From Ampelomyces quisqualis (Eukaryota > Ascomycota > Dothideomycetes > Pleosporales > Phaeosphaeriaceae), in NCBI GenBank assembly GCA_018398575.1, contig JAGTXZ010000018.1, forward strand, positions 3,534,001 to 3,598,000: 64,000 nucleotides of DNA. Direction: 5' to 3'. Numbering within the stretch: position 1 is the stretch's first letter; each line of letters begins with the position of its first letter. The translations under genes were made by a program, and so were the position numbers. Shown piece after piece: positions 33,202 to 45,534 of the stretch. Under the pieces are notes generated by a model that was not told the origin of the DNA, made no database searches, and worked only from the letters and a program-made list of their open reading frames with translations.

Positions 33202-34633
33202 TTAATCTTCCCATACATCGTTCAACAACCACAATTGCCCCGCCCACTGCTCCTTCACAACGGGCCAGATCTCTTCCGGTGGTAGAACGAAGCCGCCTCC
33301 CGCTTCATCCTGCGGGCTCAATTCCATCGTCCACGAATGATTCGCATGGTGCACGGCGTAGTGGTGATCTCTGGAGTTGCCAGTCGAGAAGTAAAGGATT
33401 TGACATCCAGGTCCAAACTCGTACGTGCTGTTGCGATCGCTTGCAGTTTCAATCGCGCCAGCGGTTCCACCAGCAACCTCAAGCATACGTGGTAAAGACT
33501 CGGGCAGCGGATCACAAGAGAAGCCGTAAGGTGTCAACACTAGTTGTCCATATGAGTGGAAGTCAATGAAAGACCGTATGCCAGGGCCAGTGGCGGAAAG
33601 CTTCGCGGACAGCGAGTCGAGAGCTTGATTCTCTGGAGTGTCGCCAGGCGCAAGACCGCGGTACGTTTGGCCGCAAGGATTGGGAGTAGATCCACCTTCA
33701 GGAGGCTCAGCATCCCACTCAAATTTCCAGTTTCGGTTTCCGTCGGTGCCTATACAGGACGAATTGGTGGTAGGGCGGGGTTGCCGGTTCTTCCTCCAGA
33801 GCCGATCGTTCGTCTGAGTGTAGAGAAACCCTGCAAAAAGTTAAGATGCGAACATGGCATTGGTAGGAAACTGCCAACTATGAATATCGCTTACCGTCTG
33901 GATTGTGGAACGGCACAAGATAGAAGTCATAGTAGTCGAGGAAAGTCGTCACGTTTCCATCTCCTAATTTGTAGCCGTTGATGAGCTGGTACGCAAGGTA
34001 TTCGATCACCATGGTTGAGATCCACTGATCGAAAGTTAGCCTGCACATGGTACACGTCTCATGACTTCTTACTTCTCTTGCGTGCACAGTAGCGTGCCAA
34101 AGAATAATCGGCTTCTCGGCTTTACCATAGTCACCTTTCTCATCACCAAAGAGATGGAAAGCATATATGCTACGGTTCTCATAGCTCTTACCAATCTCGA
34201 ACTTTTCCGAATTCTCCGGAAAGGCCTGCACAAGATCGTCCCAATAGGTAAGATGGTCCGCATAGTCGTGGTATGTATCGAACCACGAGAGATCAGGGAG
34301 ATCACCACGTTTGTGTAGGCGGTTGTAAGACGCCCGCTTCTCGGTCGATCGTATGTAAGCACCTAGGTCTTTGTTGACCAGGCGCGGCTTGAGTCCAAGA
34401 CTGTTGAAAGAGGCGATATCCTCTGGGGGAATTGCAATGGAAAGACTGTCGCGGATAGGATGAGTGTGATACATTGAGAACCGGTTCTCGAGATCGCGAG
34501 CTTCTTGAGCAGTGGTGGGTGTGACGCTGTAGAGCTGATAGCCATCATAGCTCGGACTGGACTCAGCGTTACGCCTGGTGAGTGGAGACGCAGCGACCAA
34601 AGGCGCCAGACACGCAATGTTTGTCCACTTCAT
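33202..34633 (-). CDS. Secreted zinc carboxypeptidase, M14A family
   Basis: Removes C-terminal residues from peptides outside the cell. Minus-strand exons 34633-34073, 34024-33895 and 33830-33202 give 439 residues. A signal peptide (MKWTNIACLAPLVAA) and a propeptide of about 100 residues precede the catalytic domain. Intron 1 (48 nt) sits exactly after HARE, so splicing forms HAREWISTMVIEYLAYQLI, with zinc ligands H184 and E187. Intron 2 (64 nt) sits in NPDG|FLYTQTNDRLWRK. Substrate-binding N262 and R263 are in DGNRNW, zinc ligand H322 is in FIDFHSYGQ, and the catalytic glutamate is E400 in SWTMELSPQ. All required residues are present. Specificity (A-like or B-like) was not assigned. Confidence 0.94.
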
Positions 34634-36369
34634 GCTTAATGCCTTTTCGTATCAACAACACGTTACACCGTGTGCATCTGCAAGACCTGCTGGCCGGGCT
34701 ACCAGCCTTATGAAGTAGTCCCTGGAAGCTCAATCGATGTGTATCCTGGATACTCCATCAAGTACCTGCCTTAAGCGGCAATAGCTTATCATCTACTAAG
34801 CCAGCAATGATGCAAGAAGCGATGTTGATTACGAATAACTGGAGAAGCATTACCATGGGTCGTATGTAACTTGCATGTTCGTCATGTCGCTCAGCTTGGT
34901 ATCGATGCCTAATTAGGAAGCTGAATAGTTCCGGGTCGATTGGACTCTGGGCGTTTGCTTGGCCAGCTGATGAATGACAGCTGGGTATGCCTGCTTCGTA
35001 CTAGAGGCATATTGCACCTTTGCAGTATGATATCAAGCTGCCGCAGCTTGGGCGCATTCACAGTCGTTGTGACGCTATCACTGCGGGGTCATGCCAGAGC
35101 AAATTCGGAAAGGTTGCGAATACTTTGAATGTTGAATAGCCACTTTCCAATGTCTTGTAAAGGGCAAACTGCATCCTGGTGCGCTCGTGGGAAGCGATGT
35201 ACAGCCAGACTTGCGCCTGGAGTTTTTCCGTGCCTTGGGTGAAAGCGGCGACACATGCATGTCTTAAGTTAATACGCGCAACGAACAGCGGGTTTGTGCT
35301 GCTTTGGGTTGAGCCAGAAGAGCTTTTGCCGGGCGGTGAAGCTTAGAAAGAAGTCGCGATGTTCGCCACCAGGAATGTGACAACAGCACGCTGACTCGGA
35401 AGAGACATTGGACAGGTTAATATCCATTTGCAGCAGATGTGAGAGTTGCACACTGTTCATTGGCGACTGCACATGAGCGGCGGCTTTTGGTGTCGTGCGC
35501 AAGACTAGCTTTGCCCATCAGTCAGCTCAGATATCGTTCTTCCCTGCCCACGACGACAAGCAAATTAACGCGTCCTGGGTACGAAGCTCAACCAAATGTT
35601 TTGTGACTGACCTCCTTTCCTACATGCTTCACCTGTCTTCATCGTCGTGAAGTTTACACTGGGCCTTCTGGTTGGCAGGGGGGATTTCCTCGTCGCCCAG
35701 AAGGAACCGGTTCCTTTCGAAGAGTGCGAGTGAGTGATCGTCACTACTTCACGTCGCTCAGACATACCTTCAAACAGTGCTAACGCTGCAAAGAGCATCA
35801 AACTGGCAACATGTCACTTCTTAGCACCACACCCTATCGCGCCGAACTTCTTCTCCCGTATCACCATCGGAACGACATCCTGCCAGAGCCAGGCGTGCTG
35901 CATGCAAGCACCTCCGGGGAGTTTCATGGGGTGCCTCTAAATATGCGTGCGCTGGTACAGTATCAATGGTGAACGAAGCCTAGAGCAGGCACTGTAGGTA
36001 CTCCTGATGCTGCTGGATTTGAGTTCAGGGTTACTTCAGTGCCCAGAACCAGTTCAGGCCATGGAAGTGTGGCAGCGTTGAGCATGCGACGCGGAAGCAG
36101 CACCCCTTTTTACCGAGTTCCAACCTTACGATAGCTTATGCTTGAGGAAGGTGACGCAAGAATAAGTTTTTGCATTATTTGGACGTATACTGGTGACTAT
36201 TGTTTCTCTGTAGGTTCAGTGAATGACCAGACCAACCAAAAGTTGAGGCCGCACTCCAGCACTAACACAGCCAGTTTAGGCGCCCCCTCCTTCCTTCTGA
36301 TAGAACAGCTCGTTACTACACATGGGCAAAAAGAAAATGTGTGACCTAACCAGGGGTCGCTAGAGGGCG

Positions 36370-36470
36370 TTAGACGGATTCGAAACCGGATCCACGAATA
36401 ACTCACAACCTGGAATCTCTTGATTACATTCGAGTCGTAGTCAAGCGCCTTGCCATTGGGCCATTAGGCC
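36370..36470 (-). repeat. tRNA-Arg(ACG)-derived relic, possible SINE head
   Basis: On the minus strand from 36470: a 7-base acceptor-like start GGCCTAA, T8, then A-box-like TGGCCCAATGGC forming a 3-bp D stem. The anticodon stem is CTTGA/TCAAG with loop CTACGA, anticodon ACG and a short intron-like insertion. A 5-base variable region and CCAGG follow. The 3' part is not tRNA: the T-loop reads TTGTGAG, and neither CCTGG nor TTAGGCC follows to close the T and acceptor stems. A second B-box-like GGTTTCGAATCC lies at 36376-36387. A tRNA head fused to unrelated DNA is the build of a SINE, but one copy cannot prove it. A functional tRNA is excluded. Confidence 0.5.
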
Positions 36471-36653
36471 AGTTGTACTGAGGATGAAGGTCTGCGGTTA
36501 TAAGCTAAATAATATAGGCAAGATCGTAATGCAAGAACAAGGTAAAATCTCTATCATACGCTGTAAAGAGGTTACTGTACAGGTGAGGTTTTTTAGCATC
36601 AATTTAGCGTTCCAAGCTTTCCTAGCTGGGCCACTAAGAATTATACAGCACTA

Positions 36654-36965
36654 CAGTAAGTTCTTCGCTAAGACGATACCGCCTGCTTGGAGGTAATTGT
36701 CGTTACATGGCAGGTATCGTTACGGGCCAAATATTCTAGCACCGCTTGGCAGCTCAAAAAAACCGGCTTCTGGGCCAATTAGTCAGCTTTGAGGCAAAAA
36801 TATATGGGGCCATGTAATGATATTGGTGGCTGGGAACAGTATCCATCGTGCCAGTAAGGCGCCGTTACCGTTACCGCGCCCCAAAACTGCTTGTCGTTGA
36901 TAATATATCATTACAATACGAGACATGGTTACTCGGAGAGAATCGTCTTAGCGAAAAACCTTCTG
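36654..36965. repeat. 312-bp Tc1/mariner-type MITE
   Basis: The left end reads CAGTAAGTTCTTCGCTAAGA and the right end reads, on the opposite strand, CAGAAGGTTTTTCGCTAAGA. About 26 bases match at the tips. TA lies immediately outside both ends (36652-36653, 36966-36967). CAGT-type ends with TA duplication are typical of Fot1/Pogo and Tc1/mariner elements in fungi. The interior (about 260 bp) has no coding capacity, so it is non-autonomous. Confidence 0.78.
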
Positions 36966-37204
36966 TAGTCACACAGTACCCCGCTGACGGTTGACCTAAG
37001 CGAGCAATGACGCCCCAGCCGATCCCCGTAGCAGAAACGCGACTTGTTCAGGACACAACAAACGTACCGCGATGTAATGGCACTGAAAGCGTATCGCAGT
37101 CAATTGATTGGCGGCATCCCTGATTCGATCACTTGATGTTCTCGTCTAGTAAGAAGTGCAACAGCCCACTTCACAAACCGACAAGCCACAGCGAAGACCA
37201 TACA

Positions 37205-37968
37205 ATGTCCTCAGCTGCAGGCACACCGCGGCAATTCCAACCGGTGATCGCTCAGTATCCGGGCGACAAGTCTGTGACTGGCGGCGGGGTCGCGATCTTC
37301 CACCTTGCGACCAGCAGAGTTGTCATCTGCAGCGCTATAGAGGGCGGTATCAAGTACTTTTTTCTGCCCAAAGGCCGCCGAGACGCAGGCGAAGAGAGCG
37401 GACCAGGCGCTGAACGCGAAGGCTACGAAGAGGTACGTTCTACCAGATTATTGCTAGCCGGGCAAAGTCTTACATTCCTCAACAGAGCGGCTACCGCAAC
37501 CGTCTTCTCCCTCTACCCATCAAGCATCGCCAACCGCAAGCACATCCTCGTGTACACGCCGCGCCGATGACTGCGGAGCCTGTTTGGATGCAACTCATGC
37601 CTCTGCGCGATTGGCAGTACGTGATATATTGGTACATCGCCGAAACACTGCCGCCAGACCTGGAAGCAGGGCTGGAGACAGAGGTTGGTGCTGCTTACAA
37701 ACCTCCACCGCCATACCCAAAGGCCCTGCCGCTTCGTGACCGGATCAAGCTCGAACCTGAGGGCTATGAGCCGCTACATCACGAGAACACTGGCGTGGAT
37801 GCGCTGGAAGTTACTTTCAAGAGTCATCTCGTGTCGGTGGAAGAGGCAGTCACGAAGTTGGGCAGGAATAGTGTCATGGCGGACGTAGTGCGCAAGGGCT
37901 GGGAAGGCATCCAAAATCGCCTCGCGATCGAAGATGCAGCGACCTCAACTAGTCCCGATGCAATGTGA
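37205..37968 (+). CDS. Nudix hydrolase
   Basis: Hydrolyses a nucleoside diphosphate linked to another moiety; substrate not predictable. Exons 37205-37432 and 37486-37968 give 236 residues. The 53-nt intron (GTACGT..ACAG) lies inside the Nudix box. Splicing yields G57-RRDAG-E63 then R71-E72-GY-E75-E76-SG, matching GX5EX7REUXEEXGU except for a glycine at the hydrophobic position. The N-terminal strand SVTGGGVAIFHLA and FFLPKGRRDAG are as expected. A C-terminal region of about 130 residues, Pro-rich in its middle (YKPPPPYPKALPLRDRI), follows. In-frame ATGs at 37133/37136 could add 23-24 residues. The start at 37205 has an ACAATGTC context and is preferred. Confidence 0.86.
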
Positions 37969-40414
37969 TGGGGAGCCAGCTCTGCTATTATTTTGCACGG
38001 CACAGCTACGTATCGACGGGATATCATCCCTGGATGGTCAGTCCTCGCCACGCAGCCTCGCTACCGATGTACTTTGCACCGCCGTGCCCACACCTCCGGC
38101 CTCCATCTCCGACTTACCACATGTACATATTCAGAATCAATAGATACTTCTCTTGGTCACAGTGCACACGCCCTCGCTACCATCTTAAACACCATATCCA
38201 CCTTCACAGCCCTAAGCACCTCGACCCAGGCCAGGTCGCTTCAACACAGCCCACCTGCGTCCTCGAATGCAGCAATCTATCCTTCCAACGGCCATACATC
38301 CCCACCCCCAAACGCCGCACCATATACCGCGTGCTATTCATCAACCCGCCCCACAAAGTTTACTCTATCTTCCCCTCCTTCCCCACAAATTCTACTCTTA
38401 TATTACCATCGCTACCCAAACACGCCTGGATCGATCGAGCCCCAGTTCGTACGAGAAAACCTGCTTTTGTCGCTTATATTTCGGAAGGAATATATGAGGT
38501 ACTCATATTTTCGCTTGCGCAAAGGAGAAGGGTTGCAGATTAATATACTCCCATGTCAGGATGTGGATTGGCTCGGTGTACGCAGCCAGCCGCTTAAACA
38601 CAGCGACGATCTAGACCGCGCGGGTGAAAAGGGTAAAAAAACGGCGCGGGGTGGCTCGAATGAGCTATCACGCAAGAGACGAGAAAAACGGTCTGGATGG
38701 CTTCACTGGCTCAGGCCGAATGATTTGGAGTTTTAGTCGGTCTGGTCGAAGTCGTGAGAGGATGAGTTGGGTGTCCATGTCGGGCACGCGTGCCGAGTTT
38801 GCCTGCGGTGAAGCAAGACTATGTGAAGTCGGTCTAGGGCTCTTTGGAATATGTTCCGTCTGAGAAAAACGCTCGCGCATGTACGACCAGCGGCGTTGAC
38901 GTAATGCGTGGCTGGCGAGATGTCGAAAGCTTGGTAAGAGAGGGAGTGGTGCTGGCTACGGATGGTTCGAGCGCGCGAGCCGACATGTGTTTCTTGGCTG
39001 AGCTCTTGCAATCATGAGAGAATGCTTTGATAATGCTGACCGATCGAAGAGATTGTGCTGAGGGATTGTGTGCGGTATGGGATGGGCATGTCTTGAAGCG
39101 GAGCGGAGATGAGGCAGCCAGAGGGACACGTCGAAAGGCGAGTGGTCATAGGGAGAGTTGCACGAAAACTCGAGGGTTTGTGCGAGGTCTCCTCCTGCCA
39201 TGGAATCGAATGCAGGAGATGAACATCGTGACAACATTGCTGATTCCATGATTTGGAGGAGAGTTCGTGCCAAATCGATAATGATACAAACAGTACTCAC
39301 TAGCATTGAACGAGCATCCAATAACAACAGAACCCACGCTACCTAGGTAGAAAAATCCCTCTCTGCCAGACAAATTGGCAGGACGTTACACATGCTCCAT
39401 GATCCAGATTCCACAACACCCTCCCCAACACTCCCGCTCACCCCACCCTTCCCTCAATCGACATACATCTACCCCTCGCCCTATACCTCCATTCCACACT
39501 AATCCTCAAACCAATCTTCTCATCCCTCCCGCTCTATTCCCTCAACCCTTCACCCCAGGTATCATGCACCGGCTCTCCTCACTATACTCCGAACCCCACC
39601 GTGTGTCTCCAAAAGCGAACAAGATGCAAGGGCCGCGAGATGTACAGTACAACCACTTGTCCGCCGTTGGGTGACTATTGTGCTCGCGCGGGAAGATGCG
39701 TTGTGGTGCGTCTCAACAGCGCATGGACGGGTGGGTGGTGGATATGGGCGAGACAGAGTGCGGAGGGATAGGGAGTGTGGGCGTCGTAGATCCTGGGGAC
39801 TTACAGGAGAGGAAGGAGAGCTGTAGAATGCGTCAGTGGAGCGAGGTTGAATTGGAGCGGGCCGTTGCGGTTACTATTTGCGTTGTGCGTCGTGCATCTG
39901 AGATCTGGACTTGCGGCTGGGTACAATCGCAGTAGTTACTGTTTGCGCGCAACGGCGACGCTTCCACTCGCGGCCATGAACAAGTGTAGCGAAGTAGCAC
40001 GGTGGAAGTGGACAAGATAAGATTTGAACGGTCATCTTTGTGATATATATGAGTACATACATCGTTTGGCCTTATAATAGAGCCATAACGCCATGGTAGG
40101 ACCTTCAAAGGACTTTCGGGGGACATAACCGTTGCGATTGTGTGTATGCAACAAGGTACTTGTACCTAAGCGCTCAATCCACCCAGTATTTTTGTATTCA
40201 TGCCATGAAAATAAAACGACTTGCATCGTACGAAGTAAAAGTGTATTGTGCACAAAAAACGACCAATTGAGTCCCATTAGATCCAGCACTATTGCCGAGA
40301 TCTAAAGAGATGATGGTGACGTAGTAGTAGGAACAAACGCTGAAGTCGACCAAATGATTCGTGACAGAGAGTATACCGGGGAGAAAGGTACAAAAAGCAA
40401 GGATGGAATGACGT
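37969..40414. other. 2.4 kb gene-poor convergent region
   Basis: Between the 3' ends of the Nudix and ferric reductase genes. A 247-codon plus-strand frame (37993-38736) is low-complexity and lacks motifs, and I do not call it. The tract 39,400-39,560 is C/T/A-rich. Nothing else was identified. Confidence 0.35.
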
Positions 40415-42390
40415 CTACCACGAGAATGACTCCTCGCGGAAGTCGACGTTCCACTGAAGCTCGCGATTTCGGACTGCGCGACGGAGCTCATCAGCCAAGC
40501 CACCGGTTCCGCACGTGCTGACACAAGCAGCGCCGATGCCTTCTTGCATCTCTTGGTCAACGAGGCTCTGAACGTTGGGTCGTCCAGGGAACATTTGCAC
40601 GCTCGATGAGGGCGAGACTATCTCTCCTTGTCGTCGAGGACGAGTGACGAAGAGAAGGATCTTGAGAATCTCGCGACGGCGGGGCATGGCCAGGATCTGT
40701 GTCATCCATGTTCGGATCCATTCGAGATGCTCAGGGGATTGGATGATCCAGACGAGCGTGAGGCGGCGTGTAGCGACAGTACCATTTGCGTAACCAGCGA
40801 CAATATCGCGCACATGGGGAACCTGGTGCGTAATACCAATACCGGCAGCCCATAGCATAACTGTGCCGTAGGAGCTGAGATCTTCACCGCCTGTGTCATG
40901 ATGTTAGCGTGGTTCATCAACAGCTTAACCTATTGGGTAGATTACGAAGACTGGGGGAAAAGAATTCCCCGGCACTTACCATATGGACCTTCGATGAATG
41001 CCGAAGTAGAGAATCTACCGGCAGCGGACAGGTCTGCTTTGCGGAATAGCTTGTCGGTAAAGCCTGTGCGACGTCTGATGATGAAGGACATGCTGGTCTT
41101 GCTATGCTCAAGAATGTCCTGACGGTTCATTGGGAGGCCCTTCTCATCACTAATGGAGGAGGCAATGCTGTTGGTATCCTCTTCCTCGCTCCACGCTACA
41201 GAAAAGGGGTGGTTGGTCCAGAGACCGACGGAGGGCATGTAAAGGTAGGCGTGCTGTCCAGGGCGAAATGTCCAGGGGCGCGCCATGCGGACGGTAACGC
41301 GAAGGGCATCACCTGGAAGGACCTCGACATCAGCTGAGGTACCTCCATTTCCAACATTGCGCCCAACAAGGCGAACGAAACGAAGGGTTCGCTCCATGAC
41401 CCAGAGGGCAAGTACTCCATAGAGCATGAACTGTTGGTCACGCCCATCGAGATGCACCCACACGGCGCCAAGCGCGAGCGCAGCACCGACGATATGGCCG
41501 TGGAGGAAGACTTCATAGAAGGAGTGACGAACTGGCGATGGTGACTGGATCAAGAGAAAGAAAAAGGCGACAGTTCCCTGAATCGTTCATTAGTCTTAGT
41601 GGCAACGCATTAGGCAGTGCACATACGATGAAACCAGACATGATGAAGGTACTGTTATTGATTCCAGCTTGTACATAGGCCCAGCCAGCGGCGGAACCCT
41701 CTGCGATCGTATTAGTGCGATGGTCACGAACGTGTTCGGGGACTTACTAGTGTGGACCTTGTTGGCGACGTAGCAAACAGTGTGAGCGATAGCCTCAAGA
41801 ACCACAATACGTCCAAACCAGCGATGGATTAGGTTCATGGTGTCGAATGAGATACCAGTGAGCGTGATGATGGGGTTGTTGCGGCCAGCTAGGAGGAAGA
41901 GCGGAATCATGTTGATGACTGCCATGATGCCCGTTCGGCTAAGCAGCTCGGGTGCAGCTTTGCTCAAGCTGCTGTAGTCGATTCTCCAGATGCAAAAGAC
42001 GATGTTGACGGCGAAGTAGCCAACGAGAAAGAATGTCTGGAGACGACTGGGAAGCGTACCGACCCCAATAGCAGAAGACATCTTGAACTCCCGGTGGTGA
42101 CGGGTTCGGAATAGTGGGGCATCCAGACATGACTTCTTGAAGTGAGCGTACCAGTAGTTTGGCACTACAAAATATCGTTGAGTTTCGTTGCCTAGGCTTG
42201 ACACTGTTCGGATATATCGAACGAAGAACAGGACAACCTGGTAGAGTGCGAAGGCGGCGACGATGGTCCACCAGATCAAGCCCAGGTAGTGCTGGACGTC
42301 AAGATTCTCGAGACCATTCTTCGGATCTTCAGGGGCGTGTCCTCCTCCAGCGCGCTTGAAGAGGCCGTCCATGGCCTGGGGGATAGTCAT
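40415..42390 (-). CDS. Ferric/cupric reductase (FRE family flavocytochrome)
   Basis: Plasma-membrane enzyme that passes electrons from cytosolic NADPH through FAD and haems to extracellular Fe(III)/Cu(II). Minus-strand exons 42390-41748, 41700-41627, 41577-40980 and 40890-40415 give 596 residues. Introns are 47, 49 and 89 nt, all GT-AG, with phases consistent. A variable N terminus precedes the ferric-reductase transmembrane domain. Candidate haem histidines are H189/H203 (HRWFGRIVVLEAIAH) and H267/H281, each pair 14 residues apart. FAD-binding HPFSVAW starts at H362. The NADPH site is WAAGIGITHQVP (452-463), and the C-terminal CGTGGLADELR begins near 565. Acidic/Ser insertion EEEDTNSIASSISDEKG follows HPFS, as often in fungal FREs. 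No second iron-uptake gene is adjacent. Confidence 0.94.
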
Positions 42391-45300
42391 GGTTGATGTT
42401 GAAGTGAGCCAAGGTTGGTGAGCAACAGACAGTGACCTTGGACCGCGGAGGGAGCGGTCTAGATGATCTCTTTAAGGATCCGGGGTAGTCTGTCCGCTAT
42501 ACTGTGGGGGCTCGCGATATGCGGCAAGCGATATCTGTCTTGGCCAGCAAACGACAGATGGGGTGCTGTGTGGACCGAAAACAGGACTTCCGGATCAGGA
42601 GCGACTAGTGACGACGGCGTTTTCCTTTGATCAGGATGAGTGTGCGTCGTGACCAGGCTTCACTTAGGCAAATTGCTCAACGCTAGGGCGACTGGGCCGG
42701 GTGCCTGACACAAGGGCTACGGGCAGACGCAATGCAGGCGTACTCGACGTAGGAGGCAGTATTTGACAGCCTTGCTCTCCAGACCACGGTGGGTGTCAAC
42801 TTGGATGGCCACGCAAGGGCAGGGTGGTCGTGCAGGTGACAGAGAATGCAGCCGGATGCGGAAGAATTGGGAGGTGGCGAGAGGCCCTTTCTTTGGTGGT
42901 AGATGCTCAAGCAACGGATATATTGCGAGAAGCCGGTGAGAAGCGGTGACTGGCACGCGACTACTTAAACAAGAAGAGAATGGAAGTGGGCGAAAGAGTG
43001 ACTGGGTTGAACAAGAGAATGTATGTGCGCGAGGAGTAAGAAAGTCGGCGTAAGATGTGGGCGGAGTGGGTAAGAAGGGAGGTGATGGTAGCGGGCCGTA
43101 GTCAGGCGGGGCTAGCGGGGGCGCCATCAAGGACCGCCTGCGATTCGTCACGGCATCCGGAAGTTGAAACCACACCACTGAAGCCACCCGCAGGCCTAGC
43201 CAAATGGCTGTTTCATCGCTCCGAATGATAAACGGCCTGGCATTCGATGCTGGCGTGCGGTTCGAGGCTGCGTCATTGTTGCCGCACGCCACCACCATCG
43301 ACGCTTCGTCGTCCGAACTGCTGATGCGACTGGCGGATGCTCACTGCATACCAACTTCACCACTTCCACCACGGCCTGCGCCAACTTGTACGAAGTACTG
43401 GTGCGAAGCGATAGCAACAGCCCCACGCAGTCCCTCCCTCATTTGCTACCTCCCCAATCTGCGAGCGCCTCCTATCTTGTTCAGCTCATGCATTGGTGGA
43501 AAGTCAACACCAGGGCCCCTTCAATCTGATGTCTAGGCTTCACGCTGTACTTTGGCGGTGTACCTGCCCCCGAACGCATGTTGCTTATTGCTAAAGATGT
43601 TTCTGCTGGCTGACGTTGTCTGCTTTTTCAGGCAAATGACTCGGTCGCCATTGAAACACTCACGTCGCTGGCATGTCGGTCATCCTGAGTCCTGACCCTC
43701 GGAGAGCAGCTGTCTCACTCCAAGCCTCCGTGAGCCCACCATGCAAACCTCACCAAGCTCGGTGTTGACATTGACAGTCTGGGGCAGCCACGCAGAGTCT
43801 CAGAGTCAAGACTCAAAACAAAGGCTACACCGACATCTCGTGACTTCAGTCTGATAGATGACGCATTTCTGTAGCCGTGCCAGGCCTTTGTGTCACCCGC
43901 CGTCTGCCTCGATGGCTCTCACAGTACCACCTGGTCACCATGCGGTCGTTATCGTAAACCCAATCATCAACCTTGCGCACAGTCCATGCCAGACAGCCAG
44001 CCGCTGAACTTCATCACAGCGTCTTCTCGTGTACGACCGAGGTGCATAGTACAAAACACACAAGTACATACTACACGCGGAGATTTGCAGCTACAAATCT
44101 ATCCATCTTGGGAGCAGTAAGAAGGCGCACTTGGCATAAGCTCGCAAAAAAAGTTCCACCATTTCATTGCAGCAGCTGGCGCAGATTGATATGGCGTGCA
44201 ACAACACAACTCAGCTGCCGCATGACGTTCTGACGGACGACGGAGTACCTCTATGATATATCCCCACATTTTTTGATAAAATCTGTGGAGCCGTCTCCGC
44301 GCCCCCCATGCAAGGCGACCCGAGTACCTGTGTCGTGTTCCCAGCAAAAGTCGACAGATTGCTGTTTCATGAAAATGAGACACCAGGACCCACGGTCTCG
44401 AAACCTGTTCAACAGTTCTGCACTCAGCCAGTGTTTTGATTTACTTGAGGATTTGAATTTTTATCGCTTGTCAGTAGACTACAATACAGCGCACAGAAAC
44501 GTCCTTGTCGTGTCCTGTTTGCGACATGCTCAATAAGCGCTACTCTTGTAATAAGCGCTTGCAGCCAGCCGCAAGATACGGAGCAGGCCCTAAAAGAGTT
44601 CGTTGAAGTAATCTTATAGCCAAGATTGATGGTATTCTGGGCAATAAGCTCCCAAGCCCAGCTCACCAACATGCACGGCTCTGCTAACAATATGTAAGTT
44701 TGATAGCGGCGAGGCGTGGCCCGATGTGTTTTCCGATCCGCAGCATCAAATCTCCCAGGCTCGTTTGCCCCGACGCTCGCTATCTCGCTTAGTGCACCAC
44801 TTACGCGGGGATGTGGCGCAATGCATGTCAGAACCTTCAAGGCGGGAGTGCCTGCGGCAACGGTGAACTGCCAAGAATGCTGATGCCAGATGCCAGGCAA
44901 GGCGTTGGCGTTGGTGTACATATGTAGGTGGTAGCTTGCGTGGCATGAGTGTTGATGTTAGACATTTTGAAGACCGACAAGCCGAAGATGCTGAGCACCA
45001 GCGAATGACAGCAGGGCACACTATCTATGTACCAGGTAAGATCCGGTTCAAGATTCGCCAACAGCGGACAAGCACAATTCTGCCGTTCACAGATCTAAAG
45101 CATCCCGTAAGGGTGACGAGGAGGGTGACGAGGACGTGGACCCAGATTCACATCTCACTGTAAGCTCACGGTGCACGGAGTACGCGCAGCGCCGACCCTG
45201 CAAAGAAAGCTCTGTTCTGATAATCCCACGTCTACGCGTACTCCTCCTATACTTGACAATCACACACTAGTAATTCACATAAGCAGACTGATTACGCCAT

Positions 45301-45534
45301 GATAGACGGTGAGGATCGTTGTGGGCGGGGTGGTGAATGAATCCACTCACGTGACATCTCAGCAGTGCCAAGGTCCCAAACGCCGACATGCCGATGTTTG
45401 TCAACAAACAATCAAGAATTCCATCTCGACGACGACGACGAACATTTTCACGCAGTACTACCATATCTCATGCATAGTAAACAGCACTACATGATTAAAC
45501 TCACGTATTGATCAAAATATTAACGAGCATCATC
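42391..45534. other. 3.1 kb gene-free divergent region
   Basis: Upstream of both the ferric reductase (-) and the large AT-hook protein (+). Frames reach only about 190 codons, in Pro/Ser-rich minus-strand sequence (42,717-43,298) without motifs. It probably contains long regulatory and leader sequence. No consensus ATCWGATAA iron-GATA element was spotted within a few hundred bases of the reductase start. Confidence 0.35.

Larger units (their letters stand above)
34634..37204. other. 2.6 kb gene-free region with repeat relics
   Basis: Upstream of the carboxypeptidase and of the Nudix gene (divergent). No protein gene is supportable. It contains a tRNA-Arg-like relic and a TA-flanked inverted-repeat element, both listed separately. 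The part from 36,480 to 37,000 is AT-rich. Confidence 0.45.

Noticed and set aside
37993..38736. 247-codon plus-strand frame after the Nudix gene
   Set aside because: Ser/Thr/Pro/His-rich without a motif, in pyrimidine-rich 3' sequence. No splice or start context support.
42717..43298. 193-codon minus-strand frame upstream of the ferric reductase
   Set aside because: Low-complexity, no family similarity, and lies in a probable promoter region.
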